Positions 46,913-57,629 of a DNA stretch of 64,000 bases are shown in pieces; the stretch's first letter is position 1, and every line of letters starts with the position of its first letter. Source of the stretch: Botrytis cinerea B05.10 (lineage: Eukaryota; Ascomycota; Leotiomycetes; Helotiales; Sclerotiniaceae). The notes below the pieces were generated by a model. It ran no database searches, was not told the DNA's origin, and saw nothing but the letters and a program-made list of their open reading frames with translations. Location of the stretch: assembly GCF_000143535.2 (NCBI RefSeq), contig NC_037325.1:186001-250000 (forward strand). Reading direction: 5' to 3'. Made by a program: the position numbers and the translations under genes.

Positions 46913-48428
46913 ATGGGCACTGTCCGGAATATTGCAATAGTTGTTCTAGTTATCTCTTTTTTCACATTCGTTGCTTTCTTTGGCAGGCTTCCAGCATTAA
47001 GGTACAAATCACATCACATCTGTTAATTCTCCTTATGTTTCACAAACTCACAACTTGACAGAGGTACACCAATAGGTAGTTTATATCGAGTACTATGTGT
47101 ACACATTCCTCGTGGCTTTAGAGCAGCAGATGAGAGATTGACCAATGGTCGTCTCAGTACTTCGGTGGGAAGACTGGCGCATACATTATGGAATGATCGA
47201 CATCCTGTTGTTATGGTAAGATTGGGTTTCTTTAAACTCGAGAGAGCATGGAGTCAAGTGACTCCTGTATCATTCATCGAGTGTCGTATACCTCCAAGCG
47301 ATATGGATTGAATATATACAACCCATAGCGAAGGATTGGCAATACATGTCTTTCTTGTAGTTCGCGGTACGCTGTTTGCCTCTGGATCGCCGGAGTGAGG
47401 AGTCCTTGAGCATGCTAACTGATGTTAAGATCTTTTTCATTCTTCTACTCTCCGTAGCCGAGATTATGTTCCTGCCGGTAGCATGGTCATTTATGAGCAC
47501 ATCTCGCGAAATAAAGGCAATTGTTGCTGTGATATTACCATATGTCTTCCTCTATCTAGCTGCTTCGCGTGATCCAGGCTATATCACGCCATCAAATCAC
47601 GTTCATCAAATGAGTATTTATCCTTATGACTATACAATTTTCCATCCTGGAAACCCTTGTCGATCATGTCATCTACTCAAACCTGCCAGATCCAAGCATT
47701 GCAGCGTTTGTAAGCATTGCATCGCAAAATTCGATCATCATTGTATCTTCATCAACAATTGTGTGGGTTACAACAACCACCATTGGTTTCTCCTCCTTCT
47801 TTTCACGACTGGGAATCTCACCACGTATGCTGTTTACATTGGAAACTCTATTCTTTCCACTTTCATTGCCGCCGTGTATCCAGACTGGTCTTTTCTAGGA
47901 TTCGGTTTTACCTGGTCTCGTTACTTCTCAATCTGGGGACTGGCACTACAAGAACACACCCGAATTGGTTCCATAACTCTCTTATGTTTCCTCACCACCC
48001 CCTTGGTATATGGCCTTTTTTTCTTTCACATATATCTCATTTGGTGCGGCACCACCACCAATGAGAGTATGAAATGGTCCGACTGGAATATCGAGATGGC
48101 CGAGGGATATGTTTTCAAGCGCACGCTCTCCGAAAACCGAGAGAAAAATTTACGAATAGAGCCAGCATGGACACATTGGCCAGCAGAGAGTCAACAGATC
48201 GTTTTGCGTACAGCCGATGGACAAGATCCTGTTGGAGGAATTGGAGAAGGAGAATGGAAACGCGTCTGGGGTTTGGGGGATGTTGAGAATTTATACGATA
48301 TTGGGTTTTTAGACAATCTAAAAGATGTGTTTGTTGGGCGGCAGGGTGTGTATGATATACCAGATAGAGAGGCCGGTGTGCCGTTAGAGACACCGAGAGG
48401 TAGAAGTTCCGAGCAGACGAGTGCATAG
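46913..48428 (+). CDS. SWF1: DHHC palmitoyltransferase, SWF1-like
   Basis: Exons 46913-47001, 47062-47215 and 47430-48428 give 413 aa. The N-terminal helix (IAIVVLVISFFTFVAFF) and three further hydrophobic segments give the usual four-TM layout. The cysteine-rich domain spans about residues 157-200 (PCRSCHLLKPARSKHCSVC ... NNCVGYNNHHW) with an intact DHHC at 183-186. SWF1-type enzymes palmitoylate SNAREs and other proteins near their membrane anchors at the ER. The second intron is 214 nt, long for this window. An alternative acceptor at 47359-47360 is in the same phase and would insert 23 residues (starting FAVRCLPLDRR). The shorter form is chosen because it places a hydrophobic helix (IFFILLLSVAEIMFLP) directly after HPVVM. 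The gene converges with the 823-aa gene 296 bp downstream. Confidence 0.9.
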
Positions 48429-48724
48429 TATTTATGTAGATTGAGATGTACAATCATGAATTCCAATAATTCGTAATGCATAGTCATGTTTCTTACATTT
48501 CGCTTTATGATCTATCTAATCTACAGGCTTCACGTCTGTCTCCCTTCTTACGTTAGTTCTATTTCAACGCTCTACCTTGTTTAAAAGTACGCTAATTCTT
48601 TGACAGCAGCTTATTTGAAGCTTTCTGTTGAAAAACTCCATAGTCACTTCAAACATATCAGAAAATCCAAGCAGACCAACCCTTCTAGTCTCAAACAATC
48701 GAACATAAACCGCCTCCCCAAATT

Positions 48725-51196
48725 CTACTCAAGAACAAACATCTCCCCGTCCCATCCATACCGTCCTCTCAAATGTCTCCCCATGGCCCTCGCCTTGCGA
48801 AACGAAATTTTACCAGAAGGATGCGGTTCGTGAAACGCAACATTATCCTTAACTACCAACTTCATCGGATTAAACCGCCATACCGAAGCGTAGGCAATTT
48901 CGGCCGCAAAGCCTATAGACGTCATTGCGTAGACGAAATCCGTCCATCGAATTTCGCCGGGACGATCCTTGAGATATGGTTTCCAGAAGAGAGCTTCGAA
49001 GACCATGATTTCTCGGGCTTTGACTTTGAATGTTGGTTGAGGATTTAGAGTTGGAGTTGGAGTTGGAGCTACTGCTGCTGTTGCTATGGTCATTGCTGGA
49101 CCGCGAGTTTTGGGCTTGAACTTTGGCTTTGGAGCAACGAATCTGGCATTATCTTCGGAGTCAAATTGTGGTATTAAAAATGCTTCGTCGCGACTACCTC
49201 TATCTTGGGTTTTAGTTTTTGGTACCTCTATTGGCTCGACCCATTCGGGTGTCCGTTCGAGCGGATGCACAGCGGTGTAGATATGCTTGACAGCCTGGGT
49301 CAATGTTTCACCAGTGTTTTTTTGGTAAAGCTCATCCATTTTCTGCCAAAACTCATCCAGATTATATTCAGCTTTTCTCATGCTCTCCGTATTCTGTTTG
49401 TTTCTTCGTTCATCCGCTGGGTAATGGAAACGTCCCCCGGCTGGCGATCCGAATTTAGCTAGGCCGATAGGGTCGAGATGGCGGTCCATACTGTAAAATA
49501 AGCCGAGCTGTTTACAATGCTCCTCATTAATCTGAGCTTGATTAATTGCCAGCTCATTATCAAAACCAACAGCCCATGGCAGATATATGTCCATTTCTTG
49601 ATAAATCCGCGAGATGAGGTCAAGGTCAGAAAATATTCGCGTAACCAAAGCCGAAAATTTTGCTTTTTCGTTTGGATCACGTTCAACCCTACTTTGAATT
49701 TCATCTACTACAGTAGGTAGGGTCATGAAGAAGAGCTGCGACTCACTCCAGAGATTTTGGAGAAGCCACATCATCCCGTCCTGTGATTCTTTACTCTTAA
49801 TTCGTATAGCTACAGAATCTGGCGCGGGTGGCTCGCGAACGTATTTTGAACGAAATGGTGGCGATGCAGGGACTGCCATCCTCAAATTTCTTGTTGGCAC
49901 TTTCGCTATTTGGTTTAACGTATATCTCAACACCAACAATGCCCTCATGTATTCTGATGGTAATTTATTTTTTGGTTTAATTTCAGATTGATACTTCTCC
50001 TGAAGGAAGGCCAGGTGCTTAAGTTGTTGTGCGACGTTCTCCCACACGATTAAATCACTGTAAGCATTGAAGACAACTGTTTTAATAATACCTTCCCAAT
50101 AAAGCGGAGTGTCAAGAGAAGGAGCCTGTTTTCCAAAGGCATCGAGTATTCTTTCCTGCGTATGTTCGCTCCAGTCTTCCAGAGCTTCAGCAAAACAGCC
50201 AGGATCTTCTCTCAAGTCTCGGATATAATCTTCAGCACAAATTTGTCTAGTCTCAACTATAACCTGGAGACAATGAAAATCGAGTTTTGAAGGTAGGCGA
50301 TAGGGCGCTACCGCAGCTACGGCTGCAATGGTCAACCGGTCCGAGCCGCCTGTTAGTAAAGGAGGTTCTGGCTTGATCAATGCTTCGCTGATCAAGGAAT
50401 CAGCATCAATGTCCTGGAGCAGTGCCTCGCAGCACTTTACCAGCAGATGTAGTAGTCTTTGTTGTACTTCCAAGATCAAAAGTCCCCATCCTGGTAAGTG
50501 TGCAAGGCCAGTGAACATGTCTATCCTAGCATCTTCATCTTCGTCGAAAGAAACAAGGCGGCCATAAGTTTCGACTGTTTCTCCCTCAAGCAATATAGAA
50601 TGATCATCAAGACTAGTTGGTATAATTATAGCACCACTAACACGGCCGAGTCGCGTGGCTTTAAAATCCGTGTCTGCGAAGACATGAGGTGGATGTCGAC
50701 CTCTGGAGTTGAGTAAAAGAAGGAAGTGATTCTCTTTAACCAAATCTTCTACGTTGAGATATGGCCATAGATAGGCTTCTCTGTACTTTGTGCCCTTTGT
50801 TTTTGGCTGACTCGACTCTTTAAATAATGCATTAAACTCTGGGCGATGAGTCGCAGACAGTCCTGGCCAGACTTTTAAAATAAGCCTAGATCGACCAGCT
50901 TTCGATTTCTTCCTCCATCTTTTTCGAATAAGAGCCTCATGCCTCTCCAATATCTGTCTTAGTCTATTATAATGAGACAACACTTCGGTAGATCGTTCTG
51001 TGGCTTCTTGTCGAACTTTTTCCGGGATAGTTGTAGGTAACAGCGCAGGCACATACACAACTTGAAAGCCTCCGGATGTACCTTGCATCGTTTGGTCATC
51101 TTCAAGGTCTAAAAGTGATTCTGAAGGTCTTGAAAGCCCGGGATCTGAGAAGTCTCCTCTCATAAGCCTTCTAACAATATTGTCCGTGGAAACCAT
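48725..51196 (-). CDS. Large fungal protein of unknown function with possible HicA-like C-terminal domain
   Basis: A single exon of 823 aa from ATG 51196 (MVSTDNIVRRLMRGDFSD). The frame is open 74 codons further upstream, but no better start is present there. The body is mainly helical. Recognisable stretches include KRWRKKSKAGRSRLILKVWP (a basic patch), VFADTDFKATRLGRVSGAII and PGWGLLILEVQQRLLHLLVKC. The last 85 residues run WTDFVYAMTSIGFAAEI, SVWRFNP, then FHEPHPSGKISFRKARAMGR and RGRYGWDGEMFVL. I know this ending from a widespread family of long fungal proteins of unknown function. Its pattern (W-x-D-F, G-F, a hydrophobic strand, F-H-x-P-H-P, a basic helix, Y-G-W) recalls the small HicA/YcfA RNA-binding fold; this is inference only. 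No transmembrane or signal segment is seen. It may be cytosolic or nuclear. Confidence 0.8.
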   Translation of the reverse strand: MVSTDNIVRRLMRGDFSDPGLSRPSESLLDLEDDQTMQGTSGGFQVVYVPALLPTTIPEKVRQEATERSTEVLSHYNRLRQILERHEALIRKRWRKKSKAGRSRLILKVWPGLSATHRPEFNALFKESSQPKTKGTKYREAYLWPYLNVEDLVKENHFLLLLNSRGRHPPHVFADTDFKATRLGRVSGAIIIPTSLDDHSILLEGETVETYGRLVSFDEDEDARIDMFTGLAHLPGWGLLILEVQQRLLHLLVKCCEALLQDIDADSLISEALIKPEPPLLTGGSDRLTIAAVAAVAPYRLPSKLDFHCLQVIVETRQICAEDYIRDLREDPGCFAEALEDWSEHTQERILDAFGKQAPSLDTPLYWEGIIKTVVFNAYSDLIVWENVAQQLKHLAFLQEKYQSEIKPKNKLPSEYMRALLVLRYTLNQIAKVPTRNLRMAVPASPPFRSKYVREPPAPDSVAIRIKSKESQDGMMWLLQNLWSESQLFFMTLPTVVDEIQSRVERDPNEKAKFSALVTRIFSDLDLISRIYQEMDIYLPWAVGFDNELAINQAQINEEHCKQLGLFYSMDRHLDPIGLAKFGSPAGGRFHYPADERRNKQNTESMRKAEYNLDEFWQKMDELYQKNTGETLTQAVKHIYTAVHPLERTPEWVEPIEVPKTKTQDRGSRDEAFLIPQFDSEDNARFVAPKPKFKPKTRGPAMTIATAAVAPTPTPTLNPQPTFKVKAREIMVFEALFWKPYLKDRPGEIRWTDFVYAMTSIGFAAEIAYASVWRFNPMKLVVKDNVAFHEPHPSGKISFRKARAMGRHLRGRYGWDGEMFVLE

Positions 51197-51863
51197 CCTG
51201 TTTGCGTTTCGGGCGCTCAATGCGACAAAGCAATTCCACTCAAATAGATCTACTAGATTATTGAATGATTGGAAACACTCGGTTATCTTTTTCTGGTAAT
51301 GATGTAAATAACATGAAATATGATGTGAATTCAAAAAGGTGTTCGAGGAAATCACATATACGCAACAGCTCTTTGGAAGAGGAAACTCCAAGCCCGCCAA
51401 AACAAACAAGAGTGTCAAAATGGTTCTTTCTTGAAAGAGAATCTAAATTCATTCAAATTCAAAGTTTCAAAATCATTTCTTAAGGAAATATCATGTATGA
51501 GAAACTTTCCCAAGAAAAAAACCTCCCCTTGTTTAAATTACAATATCAGTATTCGATTGAGGTACTGAATTTGGCAATCGCGAGAGTTGTAACCTGTAAC
51601 CACAGAATTATATATATTCCCAATTCCGCTACCTACAACGAGCACAGTAACTCCTCCTTCTCAATGTTCGAATTGAGACTTTGATCATCAAATTCTATCC
51701 CAGGCTGAGATACTGGATGCTATGTAGTAGGTATTTGTATCTTTTCGCGGTCTAACGCAATAAATCCTCTCATTTTTCAATTCTATCACTCTCCTTTCTT
51801 CTTCCACTACAACGATTTTGAATATAATTTACAATCTCGACTCCCCTTCAACAAATCATCACA
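51197..51863. other. Spacer between the 823-aa gene and tRNA-Glu
   Basis: A 667-bp AT-rich region upstream of the 823-aa gene. No coding call. Confidence 0.4.
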
Positions 51864-51953
51864 TCCGAATTAGTGTAGGGGTTAACATAACTCGCTTTCA
51901 TTGTCACCTGACATAGCACCGAGTAGCCCCGGGTTCGATTCCCGGATTCGGAA
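51864..51953 (+). tRNA. tRNA-Glu (anticodon TTC) with 18-nt intron
   Basis: The acceptor arms TCCGAAT and ATTCGGA pair perfectly, with discriminator A at 51953. The D-arm (GTGT...ACAT), an anticodon stem ACTCG/CGAGT with loop CTTTCAC, and a T-arm CCGGG-TTCGATT-CCCGG are all present. The anticodon TTC reads Glu GAA. An 18-nt intron (51901-51918) is inserted directly after position 37, the canonical site for nuclear tRNA introns. The B box GGTTCGATTCC is a perfect internal promoter element. It stands alone between two protein genes. Confidence 0.95.
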
Positions 51954-52934
51954 ATATCTCTTTTGCTCTTCAATTTTTTTTCACCTACACAAACGGCAGC
52001 GTCATCCATCTCCTTTCACAACAATTTTTTGCACATCAATCTTCTTCACTTCTTACGGGGCGGGGGCTACATTTTGAAAAGGGTGGGGTTTGGAGGGGTA
52101 GAATTACATGGGATTTACATATATATTGTGGGGACGAGACGCAAGAAGCAAGGAAATCTACCGGTATCAAACATTCATTTTCTATCGAAAGTATATCGAC
52201 GATGATGGATGGCAATTGATTCAGTCATGTGGCGACTAACTAACTATTATAGAGTAGCTACTTACCAATTATGTACGATGTAGTCGATTCCTTGTGCTTC
52301 ACTCTGTACAGTCTTTGCAATTGCCATCCATCCATCCATCCATCCATCCATCCATCATCCATCCATCCATCATCCATCAATCAATCTCTCAATCTAATGC
52401 AAAAAGGGATCAAAACTTAAATAAAAAAGAGCAATCCACAAACTTACCTACCAATCGGCACATATCAAGCCACGATAAAGAATGATTTCTAGAGCTAGGT
52501 GGGCTAGGTAGATGTTAAATACATTTAGATCGACACTAGAAGGATGTAAAACTGGCTACTGCGAGTAGGTTTCTTGGCTTTGCTCTTTGACATAGACGTA
52601 TTCGTAGCTTCTTTTTCTTTTTCTTTTTCTTATCTATTCTATGAGTCTTTCACCGGCCGAGGCACGCGAGCAGTCTCAAGATGATAATGGTTTCGATGCT
52701 AATCAATTTGTATTTCGCAAGCTATGCTAGCTACATGCAATCTTATTATACTATGTATGTTATGCTAAACTTGACCCAACTCCAAATTTAAAGATAAACA
52801 AAATCTATCTGGTATCCCTATAATAACCAATACCATACCTAAACTTTGCAATCATATCATATCAAACCATACCACATAAAATTCAAGTCCCAATGCAAGT
52901 CCCAAACTCCTTCCCTTTCGCTCCCTAGACCCTA
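51954..52934. other. Spacer with (CATC)n microsatellite
   Basis: Between tRNA-Glu and the amidase stop. It contains an interrupted CATC array (52325-52381) and a CTTTTT repeat (52609-52630). The short T tract just after the tRNA (51967-51974) could serve as the RNA polymerase III terminator. No ORF is supported. Confidence 0.5.
52325..52381. repeat. (CATC)n microsatellite
   Basis: About thirteen CATC units interrupted twice by a shortened CAT unit. Confidence 0.85.
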
Positions 52935-55282
52935 CTAATTCTTCAATGCATCTCCAAGCATCTCGGTAATAGCAATAACCTTTTCCTCTTGAAACCTTCT
53001 CCCCACAATCTGTACGCTCACATGCGCACCATCATAAACTTCCGGATCATCTGGTATTCGTTAGCATCTCTTTTTCAAACCTGCCAAGATCCAGATAACA
53101 ACTCCAGATAACGAATCAAACATACAGCATTTCCAAACCTTTTCATCCTCTGCATTCAATGGTTTGTACCCTGTATCGAAAACATCCACATTCTTGTCCA
53201 CCGTCGTAACTGGCAAGATAGCCGCACTATAATCGAGAAGATTGACAAATGTCGAATATGCTATCAAATATCAATTAGCTCAAGTTATTCATTGCATCCT
53301 CTCCATTCCGTAGAACAAAATAATACGAAAGAAGCATACCTATATAATCAAACTTCATCGTAAGATTTGCAGGCATAGGAGCCAACGGAGTTATAACCGC
53401 GTCGATAGCTCTGCCAGTACCAGTAAGTGAGGCAGTGCTGTTCCAATAGTCCATGTATTCTTTTTGGTATTCGCGTTTTTCGACATTCACGGCGGCGATG
53501 TCGAAACCGGTCATTTGAGGTTTGAGAATACTGTAGTGACCTTGAATTTGAGGGATCATGGGTTCACCAGACAGTGCTAGGGCTTCGTGAACTGGAGGTT
53601 GTGAGTTTGAAGATTTGAAAGATTGGAATTTTGGAGAGACAAACCATCTTTTCCGCCGTCAAAGGACCATGCTTTACTCTAATTGATTATTAGAAGGCAT
53701 TTTTATGTAGATGAAGAAAGAAACTTACTCCTATCGCACATCCTCTTTGATGAGAAGGTGGTTCCCACTAAAGTTTTGTGGTTAGCAACTATGTATACAG
53801 AGGAGAGAATTGGTTTCTCATAATTCATGATATATGGATGTGTTTCCCACTCACTTCGATAACCTTATGTCCTAGTCTCTTGACAGTATTAACCACGATA
53901 TCAATAGCTCTAGCAACAGGAGGCTGAGGAGCAACGCCTCTGTCGCATTTGAAGACTCCAAAAGCCAATTGACCACCGCCATTAGATTTGATAGCATCGA
54001 AAACCATTTGTTCCTGTTCATCACGCCATGGCATTTCACACACTAATGGATCATGTAGCCACGGTTGAGCACTAAGAATGCTCTTCATGACCAATTTCAA
54101 AGATCGAGCTGTTGTGGCAATTGGACCCACAACCGATAAAATAGTATTTTGTCCAGCCAAACTGTTGGCCATACCCTCATAAGGCATTCTACCTGCCGAA
54201 GGACGAATACCGTAAAGTCCGTTAAAAGCTGCTGGAATTCGAATGCTTCCTCCAATATCAGTACCAAATCCTACTGGACTACCTCTCAATCCTATCAACG
54301 CTCCTTCGCCTCCTGAACTTCCACCTGGTCCCAAGAGTCTGTTCTTTGGGTTCTCTGTCGTACCCATAATATTGTTGACAGTCTCGCCCGCCATGAGGGT
54401 TTGAGGAACGGTTGTTTTACAAAACATTATCGCACCAAGACTTCGTAATTCTTTAACCATCTCGCTCTCAAACACTCGCTCTTTCCCTGTACCTTTCTTC
54501 CCTTCAAAAGTTCCAATCCAGCCTACATAGCCCATAGTGGTTTCCACACCCTTGACATGAAACCTAAAGACTTGTGAGAAACCTACATCTATCATAAAGA
54601 GCGAACTTACTGGTCTTTCAAGCTGACTGGTAATCCATGTAGTGGACCAATTGGCTTTCTGTGTTCAGCAAAGTAATCATCCAGTCTTTGCGCTTCTGAA
54701 ATAGCATCATCGAAAAATATTTCATGCAAACAATTGACCTAAATCAATATTAGAATCACTGTTCAGATTGAAAGTCAAGTTACTGACCAATTGATGCGCC
54801 AAAGCTGCCCGGTGACAGAAAGCTTCACAAACTTCCCGCGATTTCCATTCGCCATTGCTAGTTTTCTCTAAAATTCCCACAGCGTCCGTCTCAGTAATCT
54901 CAATCTCTCGAGCAGAAAGGAATTGCTGAATGTAATCGCCCGTTACATCTCTTTTTTCCTCGACCGAGGGTATCGAGTCCAAGCGCCATTTCTCGGGGAT
55001 CAAACCATTGACCGATTCACGCTTATTCTTTGCGATGATTTGCCAGTCCGAGATGATTGGATCCGGATGAAGTTGCTGACTTCTCTCGAAATATTTCCCG
55101 TACCAATTCTTGATTTGAGATGCAGTGATCACAAGAGAATATAAAATATGTTTGTTCTGAATGTGCCACAATAGATCTGATTTCGCTGGTTGGGTCGCGG
55201 GCCAAGGGCTCATGATAGGCAAGGGCGACTGGCTATCTGCGTTGCCACCCATGACAATTTCTCCCATTGTTGTGTGGTCCAT
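52935..55282 (-). CDS. Amidase (acetamidase-type, amidase-signature family)
   Basis: Eight exons on the minus strand (54788-55282, 54611-54738, 53855-54563, 53729-53767, 53645-53678, 53340-53591, 53126-53260, 52935-53050) give 635 aa with an unbroken frame. The Ser-cisSer-Lys triad region is intact: Lys in GLPVSLKDQF, the signature GPGGSSGGEGAL, and the nucleophile Ser in GTDIGGSIRIP. Conserved later blocks include WEPPSHQRG, SFDGGKDVHEALALSGEP and VDKNVDVFDTGYKPLN. Family members such as acetamidase AmdS hydrolyse simple amides to acid and ammonia, releasing nitrogen. There are about 70 extra residues before the usual family start (near WQIIAKNKRESVNGLIPEKW), so the true start or an upstream intron is uncertain. 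Two very small exons (39 and 34 nt) are supported by the conserved blocks they encode. Confidence 0.88.
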
Positions 55283-55473
55283 GAAAGAAAGATAATTGAA
55301 ATTAATGTGACAGTACAAATGGGTGTCGAATTTTTATATTAAAATTTTGCTGGAACTGATAAGGAAATGTAGTAGTGTGTGGATTGTTATCAATGCATCG
55401 GGTAGACCGTAAATTAGTCGGAAACTATCACATGGCGGTTTAAGCATAAAGGGGCTAAGTTGAGATTGGCGAA

Positions 55474-56766
55474 TCAACGGTCCGATTTTCGCTCTCGCAC
55501 TTGTCGCACATTCAAATTGATTCTTTTATCTGTCATGAAATGTGGAAACTTTTTTATATCCAATTCGAGGTCTGCGAGATAATCTGGGCACGTACCAGGA
55601 ATTATCTTTGGAACTCCATGCCAAGCAAATCGAGAGTCTTCCTGCATGTAGAGTACATCGCCAGACCTGAGACGGAGAACTAAATGGTCGTTCTCGGATT
55701 TGGGGTTGTCCAAGGCGATCATGAAGATACAATCACATCCAAGACTGATGCTAACAAGGCCACGATCAACACTTTCTGCACCATCCCGATGTAATTGTAA
55801 AGTGTCTTTTGGAGAATAAAAGTTGACAATGGCTGCTTGCGGTTCCATGTCAGGGAAAAGTCCTTCAACAAGATTCGCAATGTCACTTGGAAATTTTGGT
55901 GGCTCCCCTTCCGGATACACTTTGTTTGTCCAGTCATATTGCCCTCCAAGAGTGATCCAGCGCAACTTTTTCGTCATTACTTCCAAGTAATTTAGTGCTT
56001 TTGGGTGTACTGTGGGATCCTTTGGCTTGGCAACGATTGATTCCCTAGAAGCAATTTCACAAGGTGGAAATTCGACATCGTAATGGGCATGTAAATTGGT
56101 CATGTGCTTTGGTTCAACAAGATCACGGTGTACTATACGCCGGATCAACTCTTTCTGAACCTCTGGGGGAATGAGAGATGGAAAAACCATGAGACCTAGA
56201 TCATGATTAGAAGTTGTTTCATCGAAGGGTATTGGGAAGTTCAGGGGAAATAATATAGAAAGAAACACGGGCTGGTCTTTTGGATATTATGATTTTTGAG
56301 GTGCAAAGAAATGTGAGTATTTTAGTCTCTTAACCAAATAGAATCTTTTGGATGGACTGGGTTTTTTATCATTTGCATGAGTATTGGAAGAATGAAATGC
56401 TGTGATCCTACCAGGTATAGTCCCAGAACCATACGATGAACCTTCTAGTTGTGATCTAGACAAAGGTAACTCGTGATTCAGTGATCCGGTCGAGCATCTC
56501 TTTTGAGAGGTGTTTAGAGGTGCGGCACTCATAAAATCTTGAAAAGCTGTGTTGCGCGCCTCTATTGGTAGGGTTTCTAGATTGATCATTCCAGTGATAG
56601 AAGGAGAATCTTCTGTTGCGGTATAAGTAGTCTGTTTACAAAGCTTGAATGCTTCTTTCAAATGCCGGGGAGCACTTTGATGAAGCTCCTTTTGCTCCAT
56701 CTTGGCTGTCGGTGTTGCGGTTTGACCTGGAAGGGTATTCCCCATCCTCGCGGTTGTTGATAGCAT
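55474..56766 (-). CDS. ALKBH1-type Fe(II)/2-oxoglutarate dioxygenase (AlkB family)
   Basis: Exons 56412-56766 and 55474-56195, joined by a 216-nt phase-1 intron, give 358 aa. The iron ligands are seen as His254 and Asp256 (LQLHRDGAE) and His311 (FAWHGVP). The 2-oxoglutarate-binding RxNxxxR-type motif is RINLNVR at 343-349. The blocks KKLRWITLGGQYDWTNKVYP and AAIVNFYSPKDTLQLHRDGA are typical of fungal ALKBH1/Abh1 proteins, which demethylate nucleic acids (tRNA or DNA). The two exonic frames are in the same phase and separated by a single TAA (56287-56289); the splice model removes this stop and recreates the conserved junction IPGLMVFPSLIP. The start at 56766 is the first ATG of the frame; the later ATG of MEQKELHQSAPRHL is also possible. 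The gene is divergent from CDK1. Confidence 0.87.
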
Positions 56767-57629
56767 GTCGACGAAGGAAAGTATTCTCCCTGTTGATCAA
56801 TTTGATGAGATGTTTGACGAGTAGCACAAGAATTGTGAAGTTGTCTCGCGAAGTGTTCCAATCAACAGTTGGGATCTGACTCAAGCCTCCAACGAACGCA
56901 AAGTCACCGTCTACTGGGTAGTAACGTTCTTAGGTAGGTAGTTGACCGGATCGTGCCTGACCTGCAGAAAAATGACAGAGTAGAGATAGAGCTAGTGCCG
57001 ACAAGGATCATGTCTAGATTTTTACATTTTTGTATTCTGATATGTTTTTTGACTTTTCGGCATTACTTATTGGATCCTAGTGCAGTATATCCGACCTCGC
57101 GTCAAAAACGCGCCCGCTTATTCCGCCTGGCCCTGGGTTACGATTTGTTTAATGTTTTGTTTTGGTTGTTTGGTTGCTTGATTGTTTGATTATTCTCTTG
57201 TTTACTCCTGAGCTTGAGCACGAATAACAAACCGACAATACTAACAATACTATAAACGACACCGCACGAATCCCTCTCCCTCTTTCTCTTCAATCCACTT
57301 CACTTCTAGACTCCAATTCGAGTACAAATCCGAGTATCACGAGTAATACGACACGGAAGACTCTACGGCAACTTAGTACAACAACAATCCTTCATCGCAA
57401 CCATCTTCTTATAGCTAATTCGTCACTCTTCCTCTCATTTACGAATCCTTCCAATCTTTGCACAGGTCCATCTTCTTTCAAATTAGATGCTGTTGTTACC
57501 ATAAACCAAGGACCAATTACCATCCAAAACTGCCCCTCCTTCACCGCCCCACTTCAACGGACAAAAGCAGATTTATTTAAACTTGACCTCGACGTTCCTT
57601 AAACATTTCAACGTCAAGTATATTCGACA
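56767..57629. promoter_or_regulatory. Divergent promoter region, ALKBH1-like / CDK1
   Basis: 863 bp between divergent start codons. The right half (57230-57629) is a C/T-rich, ATG-poor leader typical of highly expressed fungal genes. Confidence 0.5.

Noticed and set aside
56287..56289. In-frame stop as evidence of an AlkB pseudogene
   Set aside because: A GT-AG intron (56196-56411) removes it and rebuilds a conserved junction, so the gene is probably intact.
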